From assembly GCF_028335745.1 (NCBI RefSeq), contig NZ_CP116477.1, forward strand, positions 1,612,001 to 1,676,000: DNA of 64,000 nt. The letters are read 5' to 3'. Position 1 is the stretch's first letter; every line of letters begins with the position of its first letter. Shown in pieces: positions 57,336 through 64,000 of this stretch. The position numbers and the translations under genes were made by a program. Below the pieces are notes generated by a model, which made no database searches, had not been told where the DNA came from, and saw nothing but the letters and a program-made list of their open reading frames with translations. This DNA comes from Pectobacterium sp. A5351. Lineage in GTDB: Bacteria; Pseudomonadota; Gammaproteobacteria; Enterobacterales; Enterobacteriaceae.

Positions 57336-57601
57336 TATACCCGTCATACTTCAAGTTGCATGTGCGTTGGCTACGTTCACTCACCCGAATCACTTACTTG
57401 TGTAAGCTCATCGGGATGAAATGAGAGACGTCCTGTCTCTCACCGAAGGCCAGCCGTTGGCTGGTCAAATTCGTTCCCGACGAATTTGTCCCTCGCTTGC
57501 CGCGTTACAAGGCTTATAAATAAGCCTCGCCCTAGCGGGCCAACGCTCTGCGTTGTTCAAACGTTAACGTTTGTCCTGAAACTCGAATTATTTAGGGTAT
57601 A
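57336..57601. repeat. ERIC element with a large internal insertion
   Basis: It runs from TATACCCGTCATACTTCAAG to ACTCGAATTATTTAGGGTAT. The core TCACTTACTTGTGTAAGCTC is preceded by CGTTCACTCACCCGAA. About 130 bp are inserted relative to the basic 127-bp ERIC. It starts 72 bp upstream of fdhF. The remaining 57602-58065 contains the chemoreceptor leader and no gene I can support. Confidence 0.85.
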
Positions 57602-58065
57602 GCTCTTGATAATCACCGATAAAGAAAATTAATTTACTGATCGTGGTCATGCTCAGTGCGATGAAAAATCGGCCTAACGCGTTGAGCGCTGTGACCTTTT
57701 GTCCATAGGGCATCTGTCAGGAAAATAAGGTGACAGCATATTCCTCCTCTTTATCTGTTAATGCCTATACTGTTTTTGATGATATTAATTCTACATGCCA
57801 CCGATTTGGCTGTGGTAGTGACGCCTATCGGCCGTTTAAAACCATGGAGACAGGCATCTCAAGGAAGATAACGCATTCTATTTGTTAGTATTTAGCGTGA
57901 CTTCCCATCTGATGGGGGATGAATCAGGGAATTCCAGAACGTCTGTTAGATCGTGTGGGATAAAGGACGCGATACAACGGGCGGCACCGTCATGAGTAAA
58001 AAGTAAATACTTTTCCGGCAGAGTGTGCGGGCGGGAAATATTTGGTTAATGTCGCGGAGTGCATT

Positions 58066-59745
58066 ATGGAATTTCTAAAAAATGTCAGCATAAAAATAAT
58101 GGTGCTGGCCATAGTGGCTTCCCTGCTAGTGGCGTGGGGAGTAGCATCTGGATTCAGTCTTTACTCGCTTTATAAAGTCACTAATTTGCTTGATAAAAGC
58201 GAGACTCAGCGCAAAACGTATTCCCATTTGGTTTATGGTGCCGATCAATATTTTCGGGCCGTGACGCGTATGGAAAGAACCATGGACTATTTGCAACGCG
58301 GTGAGCCAGAAAACGCCAAACAGACATTGGAAATGGCACAGGTTGCAATCAAAAATACCAAGGATTCGCTGGAGAAATTCCAATCGGGGGAACACATTGG
58401 TGTCGAACCGGCAACGGTTGATGCAGTAAAACGGACTTGGAATACCCTGATATCCTCTTCTATCGATCCGATGAATTCAGCGTTGCAACGCAACGATCCT
58501 GAAGCATTCCGGCAGATTTTCCGATCCGTTTACCCTCCCATCAGTCTGACATTTGGGGACGATATCAAACGTTATTCGGACGGGATTACCGCCTCGTCAT
58601 TGATTCCCAGTGTGAATGAACACAATGATAAAAACCGTAATGCACTTATTGTGGTTATGTTGATTGGGGTTATTGTGCTGATTTTCACCGAGTATTATCT
58701 GAGAAACTATCTGGTGATACCGATTGCCGTACTGAAATCGCACCTGTCGCAGTTGACCGCAGGGCGCTTAGGCTGTGAGCTGGCGGAATTTGGCCGAAAC
58801 TGTGCGGGGCGATTGATTCCGGACATTAAGAAGTTGCAGAAAAGCTTGCGCGATACAGTGACCGTCATCCGGCAGAGTACGACAGAAATTAACAACGGGA
58901 CGTCGAACATTAAGGACGGCAATGATGATCTTTCCAGCCGCACGGAGCAGCAGGCGGCGGCATTGCAGCAGACGGCTGCCAGTATGGAAGAGATTAGTTC
59001 GACGGTGCGTCAAACCACCGATCACGTACATCAGGCACGTAAGTTGGCGCAGGATGCGGCGGATATGGCAAAAAAAGGCGGAAATATCAGCACCAACGTA
59101 ATGACGACGATGGAAGGGATCAGTGCCAGTTCCCGGCAAATTTCCGACATCACCTCGGTGATTAATAGCATTGCATTCCAGACTAATATTTTGGCGCTGA
59201 ACGCAGCGGTTGAAGCAGCACGTGCGGGTGAACAAGGTCGAGGGTTTGCCGTCGTGGCGGGTGAAGTGCGTACACTGGCGCAGCGTAGTGCGCAGGCGGC
59301 GAAAGAGATTGAAGCGCTGATTGCGGAATCGGTTTCGCGGGTTGAAACCGGGGCAGGGCAGGTTCGGCAGTCCGGTGAAGCGATGACGGCAATTATTTCT
59401 TCCATTTCGCATTTTAACGATCTGATTGGTGAAATTGCCGCAGCAACGGATGAACAAACACGCGGTATTACGCAGATTAGCCAGGCAGTGCACGAAATGG
59501 ACAGCGTCACGCAGCAAAATGCGTCGTTGGTGATGCAGTCGGCCGCCGCGGCCGCCCGCCTGGATGAACAAACCAGCGAGCTGTCTGCTGTGGTGGATGT
59601 GTTCGATCTGGATTCAGATTGCGATCCGGCAACGTCTTTTTCCCGTCCAGCGGTCGCCGCCCCTGTTCATCGCGCTGTCGGACAGAGCACCACGCCGCTG
59701 CTGTCGGCACATGGCCGCAACGGTGAAGGATGGGAAAAATTTTGA
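58066..59745 (+). CDS. Methyl-accepting chemotaxis protein
   Basis: A 559-residue Tar/Tsr-type receptor. A first membrane segment lies at about 10-32 ([20 protein letters not shown]), a periplasmic four-helix-bundle domain at about 35-188, a second segment at about 190-212, then HAMP and a signalling hairpin with tip [20 protein letters not shown]. The C-terminus GWEKF resembles the NWETF pentapeptide that tethers CheR/CheB. The ATG at 58066 has GGAG; an upstream start at 58042 is less likely. The ligand is unknown. No che genes are adjacent, so it is an orphan receptor. Confidence 0.92.
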   Translation: MEFLKNVSIKIMVLAIVASLLVAWGVASGFSLYSLYKVTNLLDKSETQRKTYSHLVYGADQYFRAVTRMERTMDYLQRGEPENAKQTLEMAQVAIKNTKDSLEKFQSGEHIGVEPATVDAVKRTWNTLISSSIDPMNSALQRNDPEAFRQIFRSVYPPISLTFGDDIKRYSDGITASSLIPSVNEHNDKNRNALIVVMLIGVIVLIFTEYYLRNYLVIPIAVLKSHLSQLTAGRLGCELAEFGRNCAGRLIPDIKKLQKSLRDTVTVIRQSTTEINNGTSNIKDGNDDLSSRTEQQAAALQQTAASMEEISSTVRQTTDHVHQARKLAQDAADMAKKGGNISTNVMTTMEGISASSRQISDITSVINSIAFQTNILALNAAVEAARAGEQGRGFAVVAGEVRTLAQRSAQAAKEIEALIAESVSRVETGAGQVRQSGEAMTAIISSISHFNDLIGEIAAATDEQTRGITQISQAVHEMDSVTQQNASLVMQSAAAAARLDEQTSELSAVVDVFDLDSDCDPATSFSRPAVAAPVHRAVGQSTTPLLSAHGRNGEGWEKF

Positions 59746-60264
59746 TCCGCTACGGGTTACATACGTGACAGAGCGTGGCCGCTCGGGCAGATGCTGAAGA
59801 CGAGATAAGCCATGAGGCTGGCGATGAACCGGGCGGAAAGACGCCGTCGGGTTCTGTTGGTCTCTGGTTATCGCCCGAATGCCAGGTTTATTTGAATGCT
59901 ATGGTTAACCGCCCGAACAGGGTGGTGAAAAGCGCGACTCGTGACGCATGTAATGCTTTGGATTACAGAGGGAAAATGGCATTTCTCTCTGTAAACTTGA
60001 CTTTGTTAGTGTAAAGAAATGCTATTTTAAGATGGGGGTCTCTAGCGGGAAGGTGGTTTTTTACTGTTTTTGGCATATTTATTGCTTTATTTTTTATGGA
60101 GTGTTTTGCGGTTTTTGCGATCAAAAAAACCGTATTATTCTGGGATTATGAGAAGGTGATGGTTTTTTGGGCATCAAGGCAGTGTTGAAATTATTTGTTA
60201 CAAACTAAAGTCTTTATTGCTGATATTTTCGTGACGTAAATCAAGACAGATCGTGACTTCAAAG
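59746..60264. other. Non-coding interval between chemoreceptor and iron operon
   Basis: About 520 bp. Short frames are present but have no recognisable content. A hairpin TTACAGAG...CTCTGTAA lies at about 59963-59995 without a T-run. The last 250 bp are A/T-rich, consistent with a promoter region. Confidence 0.4.
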
Positions 60265-60285
60265 TGATAATAAGAATAAATATCA
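60265..60285. promoter_or_regulatory. Candidate Fur box upstream of the iron permease gene
   Basis: TGATAATAAGAATAAATATC plus A, close to the repeated GATAAT pattern of Fur boxes. It lies 21-42 bp upstream of the ATG at 60307. Confidence 0.65.
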
Positions 60286-60306
60286 TTTGTGCTTCATCAC
60301 TCGCTT

Positions 60307-62211
60307 ATGTCTATCTGGCAAAAAACGCTTCTGTTGTTGTGTTGGCTGTTTAGTTGTTCAGCGGCAGTTGCCGCGACCGATTACGCTTCATTTATTCAGG
60401 ATATCGAAACCCGGCTGGATAAAACGGCGCAGCTCTATGAGCAGCACAAGCCGGATGATGCCCGCACCGAAGTTCAGATGGCCTATTTCGAGGTGTTTGA
60501 AAACCTCGAAGGTCCTATCCGCATCAACATTTCCGCACAAAAAAGCTATCAACTGGAAGCCACATTCGGTGAAATTCGCCGCATGATTGGCGAAGGAAAG
60601 CCGCAGGCCGAGGTACAGGCAAAGATATCATGGCTGAAAGGCGAGCTGGATGCCGTGCTGCCCGTGTTGTCGGAAGGGCACAAGCTGGTTGCACAGGAGC
60701 AGCACGGTGCCTATGACAACACCGACATCGCACCGTACTGGCAGCAGAGTTTTAAAATCATCGATGACCAGCTCGCGCAGGCCGTGACTGAATATCAGGC
60801 TGGTGATTACAAAAAGGCCAGCCAGAGCGTGCAGCAGGCGCACTATCAGGGGTTTAAAAACTCTGAAATGGAGATGTCGGTCAGGCAGAATCGCTCGGCG
60901 CAGCAGGCTGCTTCCATTAATCAACAATTCTCCGCACTGATTACGCTAGCTGGTCAGCCCGATCAACTGACGGACGTCGCCTATCGGGTGACTACGCTGT
61001 TACAGGACATCGAAGATGTCTTACCGGGATTGCCGACTACGCGCGACAGCCAGCAGGCGACGGCAACGCCTGCCGCGAATGCCGATACGAGTGCCGTACC
61101 GGATGCCAACTGGGCGAAAATTTCTGATGATATCAATCAGGCCATTGCTGCCGCGATTGCGCAGTACCGTCAGGGCCAGGTCAAACCCGCCATCATGGCA
61201 GTGCAGGACACCTATTTCGATCTGTTTGAAGCCACCGGCATGGAGAACAAAATTGGTTCTCGTGATGCGGCGTTCAAATCTACGCTGGAAGGGTATTTCA
61301 CTCGTCTGGTAAGCCTGATGAACGCCAGGCAGCCAGTTGAGCAACTGCAAGGGCAAGCCGATGCGTTGCAACAGGAATTGGCGAAGGCGGTCACCATGCT
61401 GGGCGATGGTGATGAAACGCACTGGAGTCTGTTGATCTACAGTTTGCTGATTATTGTGCGCGAAGGTCTGGAAGCCTTGCTGATTGTGGCGGCGATCGTG
61501 GCCTATCTGGTGAAAAACAATCAGCAGGACAAACTGCCGCTGATTCGCCAGTCGGTTTATGTCGCGCTGCTGTGTAGCGTGATTACCGCTGTCATCTTCC
61601 AGCTTGTGTTCACTAATTCCGGTGCCAGCCGTGAGTTGCTGGAAGGCATTACGATGCTGATCGCCGTGGTGATGCTGTTCTTCATGAGCTACTGGCTGTT
61701 GTCCAAAGTTGAGGCGCGACACTGGAAGGCCTATCTGGAAGGCAAGCTGTCCCATTCGCTGAGCAGCGGTTCCATGATCGGCCTGTGGCTGACCAGCTTT
61801 CTGGCGGTGTACCGCGAAGGCGCGGAAACCGTACTGTTCTATTACGCGCTGGTCGGCGATGCCAGCAATATGGCAGGGCACCTCTCTATTCTGGCCGGGT
61901 TTGCCATCGGCTGTGTGATTCTGTTTATCGCTTATCTCCTGATGCGTTACACCATCGTCAAACTGCCGCTGAAGCCGTTCTTTATGTTTACCGGCTGCTT
62001 TATGTACCTGATGGCGTTTGTGTTTGCGGGTAAGGGCGTGTTGGAACTGATCGAAGGAAAACTATTTGAGCCGACGCTGTTGACCGGCGTACCGGAGATC
62101 AGTTGGCTGGGCATTTATCCTTATGTGGAAACGCTGATTCCACAGGGTGTACTGGTTGTCGCGGCGTTAATCGCCCTGTGGGTGATGCAACGTAGAGCGT
62201 CTGCCGTCTGA
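60307..62211 (+). CDS. fetM: FTR1-family iron permease (FetM-like)
   Basis: A 634-residue protein. The signal peptide MSIWQKTLLLLCWLFSCSAA is followed by a long periplasmic helical domain (about 25-375) made of two similar repeats (YQAGDYKKASQSVQQAHYQG and YRQGQVKPAIMAVQDTYFDL). The C-terminal membrane part has two iron-permease REXXE motifs: REGLEALL (about 385) and REGAETVL (about 502). This layout is that of FetM of the FetMP iron-uptake system. Neither ATG 60307 nor GTG 60289 has a clear ribosome site; the signal peptide favours 60307. A Fur box lies just upstream. Confidence 0.9.
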   Translation: MSIWQKTLLLLCWLFSCSAAVAATDYASFIQDIETRLDKTAQLYEQHKPDDARTEVQMAYFEVFENLEGPIRINISAQKSYQLEATFGEIRRMIGEGKPQAEVQAKISWLKGELDAVLPVLSEGHKLVAQEQHGAYDNTDIAPYWQQSFKIIDDQLAQAVTEYQAGDYKKASQSVQQAHYQGFKNSEMEMSVRQNRSAQQAASINQQFSALITLAGQPDQLTDVAYRVTTLLQDIEDVLPGLPTTRDSQQATATPAANADTSAVPDANWAKISDDINQAIAAAIAQYRQGQVKPAIMAVQDTYFDLFEATGMENKIGSRDAAFKSTLEGYFTRLVSLMNARQPVEQLQGQADALQQELAKAVTMLGDGDETHWSLLIYSLLIIVREGLEALLIVAAIVAYLVKNNQQDKLPLIRQSVYVALLCSVITAVIFQLVFTNSGASRELLEGITMLIAVVMLFFMSYWLLSKVEARHWKAYLEGKLSHSLSSGSMIGLWLTSFLAVYREGAETVLFYYALVGDASNMAGHLSILAGFAIGCVILFIAYLLMRYTIVKLPLKPFFMFTGCFMYLMAFVFAGKGVLELIEGKLFEPTLLTGVPEISWLGIYPYVETLIPQGVLVVAALIALWVMQRRASAV

Positions 62212-62331
62212 TAAAGAAAGCATCCGACGGTAATGTAATACTGAAAGCAATAAGAGCAGAAAATAACCATAACAACCCCAATCGCTTAGCGAATTAAGTG
62301 AGTAGGGACGACTGAGATGAGGATGGGTTTG

Positions 62332-62859
62332 ATGAATATGCAAAAAAGTCTGATCGCGGGTGCCGTTATTGCCGGTATTTTCACCGCGCCTGCCGCGCTG
62401 GCGTTTAAAGAATATCCAGCGGGTGAGCCGGTTTCCATGAACGAAATGGAAATTGCTGCCGTTTATCTGCAGCCTATCGACATGGAACCACGTGGAATGG
62501 GGCTGCCTGCTGCGAAAGCGGATATCCATCTGGAAGCCGATATTCACGCTGCTGAAGGTAACAAGAATGGTTTCGGCGCGGGTGAGTGGATGCCGTTCCT
62601 GACCATTGCGTACACCCTGACCAACACCGATACCGGTGCGAAGCAGGAAGGCACCTTCATGCCAATGGTTGCCAGCGATGGCCCGCACTACGGTGCGAAC
62701 ATCAAAATGATGGGCGTGGGCAACTACAAAGTGACCTACCACATCGAACCGCCATCAAAAGCCGGTATGCACCGTCACACCGATGGCGAAACGGGTGTCG
62801 GCCGCTGGTGGAAACCGTTTGATGTCAGCTTTGACTTTAAATACGTCGGCTTAGAATAA
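62332..62859 (+). CDS. fetP: Periplasmic iron-binding protein FetP (P19/Tp34 family)
   Basis: A 175-residue preprotein. The signal peptide MNMQKSLIAGAVIAGIFTAP ends at about ALA-FKEY. The mature part has the P19 metal-site elements MEPRGMGLP, LEADIHAAEGN and MHRHTDGETGVGRWW, supplying Met and His ligands for copper and iron. In the FetMP system it works with the FTR1 permease in ferrous-iron uptake. Start codons at 62317, 62323 and 62338 are also possible; GAGG at 62319 favours 62332. It follows fetM by 120 bp. Confidence 0.9.
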   Translation: MNMQKSLIAGAVIAGIFTAPAALAFKEYPAGEPVSMNEMEIAAVYLQPIDMEPRGMGLPAAKADIHLEADIHAAEGNKNGFGAGEWMPFLTIAYTLTNTDTGAKQEGTFMPMVASDGPHYGANIKMMGVGNYKVTYHIEPPSKAGMHRHTDGETGVGRWWKPFDVSFDFKYVGLE

Positions 62860-63017
62860 GGTCTTCTGTCCGCGATGTTCTGTCGCGGTCATGTTCACGC
62901 CTCTGCGGGGATGTTATTGATCCTGTAGAGGCGGTGATCTTTCGGTCAGGGCACTGATGCCACCCGGCATCACGCTCAGCTAATGCACTTCTGGTCAGTG
63001 ATTCGGGCGACTGACAA

Positions 63018-63130
63018 ATCTGCCAGAGGCAGGTTTGAACGCTGCTTGCAGCGGCCCCAAGGGGGCGAGGCACACGTGAGTGCGCCGAGTAGCGCAGCCA
63101 ACGCACATGCAACTTGAAGTATGACGAGAA
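63018..63130. repeat. Half ERIC-type element upstream of the third fet gene
   Basis: It ends CCAACGCACATGCAACTTGA, then AGTATGACGAG, the reverse of the left ERIC arm. It includes a segment (TTTGAACGCTGCTTGCAGCG, then GGGGGCGAGGC) related to the insert of the ERIC element at 37901-38100. The other palindromic arm is missing. It runs up to the next start codon. Confidence 0.7.
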
Positions 63131-63131
63131 T

Positions 63132-64000
63132 ATGAGTTATTTCTTTATCACGACCCTCCAATCCTTCCTGCCGATAGCGCTCTTGCTGGGGTTGAACTGG
63201 AGCCATCGTTCTACGCCGACAATCAGGCCGCTGGGCTGGATCACGCTGCTGGCGCTGTTCGCCGGTACGTTTATTGGCGTGCATTTTCCTAACGGACAGG
63301 CGTTTCTGCTGGGCTTTACGGCGCTTCAGGCTCTTGCCTTGATCCTGTTTCTGGTCTGTCAGTGTTTTTCCCACCCGCGTCTTGGCTACCTGTGGCAGGC
63401 GCTGCTGGTGGCGGGAGCGGCGGTGCATTGGGGCAGCGATCCCAATCTGACCGCGCTGACGACCACCCATGTGGTGAATACCGATCTGCTACTGAATTTT
63501 AGCGCCGTGGTGCTGGCGTTTGGCTGGCTGGTGTTCTGTGCCGCGCTGTGCGGCATGATCGTGCGCCGCATTCGCTTACTGCGCTGGCCGCTTCTTACGC
63601 TGCTGGTTGTACTTCTGCTGCTGCCGATAAGCGGCAACCTACTGCTGCTGTTGATGAAATTACAGGTGCTGGGGCTGACCAAGCCACGCCTGAGTTATGT
63701 GGCGCACGTGACTAACAGCGCGTATTTACTCAATTACCTCAGCGCGTTGTTTATGGCGGTGTTGGCTGCCGGACTGGTTTGGCCGCTGCTGCATGCGCGT
63801 CGCCAGATGCTGGTTGAGCATGAAGCGATTGAAAAGCGTAAAGCCACCGCGGGCTATCTCACGGTGCGTCGTACGCTGCTGTCAACCGTCGCGGCGCTGC
63901 TGGTGGTGGTGGTGGCACAGCTCTATTGGGACAAAGTTGCATCACAGCCGCCTCGTCTGTCGGAAGCTCAGCCGGTGACGCTGGCGGCGGATGGTAAAGT
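63132..64000 (+). CDS. DUF2318-type Fe-S membrane protein of the fetMP operon (3' end outside window)
   Basis: The frame is open from the ATG at 63132 to the right edge, 289 residues visible. It begins MSYFFITTLQSFLPIALLLG and has at least seven membrane segments (LGWITLLALFAGTFIGVHFP, LLNFSAVVLAFGWLVFCAAL and others). This is the membrane half of the Fe-S-containing proteins (DUF2318) that follow fetMP in several enterobacteria. The C-terminal metal-binding domain would lie beyond the window. Its ribosome site (GACGAGAAT) is formed by the end of an ERIC-type repeat. Confidence 0.78.
   Translation, partial: MSYFFITTLQSFLPIALLLGLNWSHRSTPTIRPLGWITLLALFAGTFIGVHFPNGQAFLLGFTALQALALILFLVCQCFSHPRLGYLWQALLVAGAAVHWGSDPNLTALTTTHVVNTDLLLNFSAVVLAFGWLVFCAALCGMIVRRIRLLRWPLLTLLVVLLLLPISGNLLLLLMKLQVLGLTKPRLSYVAHVTNSAYLLNYLSALFMAVLAAGLVWPLLHARRQMLVEHEAIEKRKATAGYLTVRRTLLSTVAALLVVVVAQLYWDKVASQPPRLSEAQPVTLAADGK

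Noticed and set aside
58768..59571. 267-codon minus-strand frame
   Set aside because: Antisense to the chemoreceptor; the translation is rich in Cys, Arg and His in a shadow-like way.
61021..61881. 286-codon minus-strand frame
   Set aside because: Antisense to the FetM-like gene, which has clear family motifs.

Overview
The window is chromosomal DNA of an enterobacterium of the soft-rot group, most probably Pectobacterium. The evidence is a signal-less pectin lyase of the Pectobacterium Pnl type, ERIC repeats, a lacI-lacZ-lacY cluster whose operator is nearly the E. coli sequence, and UhpABC, HypT-like and FetMP-like genes. The species call is inference from gene content; no 16S rRNA or typing gene is present.

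Layout. (1) 1-16316 is most of a P2-like prophage, cut by the left window edge. It has capsid, scaffold, terminase and portal genes, a cos-like site, and a cargo slot between portal and replication gene A holding a RelE/XRE toxin-antitoxin pair and a D12 adenine methylase. Gene A follows, then an early operon (PAPS-reductase-like protein, Dam-like methylase, exonuclease, small genes, Cox-like regulator), a divergent CI-like repressor, two lysogenic cargo genes and the integrase. The prophage ends at a 3' fragment of tRNA-Leu(UAA). (2) 16317-24970 is a scrap heap of a second, contractile-tailed phage: integrase, DUF4224 and Gp157 fragments, then hub and spike baseplate genes, then a second broken integrase-DUF4224 module. 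It is interrupted by an intact IS150-like element and a decayed IS3-family element abutting an HNH nuclease fragment. (3) 25098-27177 is the remnant of an integrative element with a P4-type integrase at tRNA-Asn.

(4) 27395 onward is core-like chromosome. lacYZI comes first; lacZ carries a one-base frameshift. Next is a six-gene block, all on the minus strand, pairing the UhpABC sugar-phosphate sensing system with an AfuABC-type ABC transporter, so uptake is probably by ABC transport rather than by UhpT. An NlpA/MetQ-like lipoprotein, the pectin lyase and an AraC-type regulator follow. Two paralogous small secreted proteins lie just before a MacA-MacB-outer-membrane-factor operon. Then come an aspartate-racemase-like gene, a HypT-like LysR regulator, a dicarboxylate/glutamate symporter, a relic CitMHS/GntR fusion, a cysteine form of formate dehydrogenase H, a chemoreceptor, and a Fur-box-preceded fetMP-like iron operon running off the right edge.

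The least explained items are the VAGRDY-motif protein pair and the BRCT protein in the prophage lysogenic region, the two secreted paralogues beside the MacAB-type exporter, and the uhp/afu control region with a perfect 17-bp palindrome.
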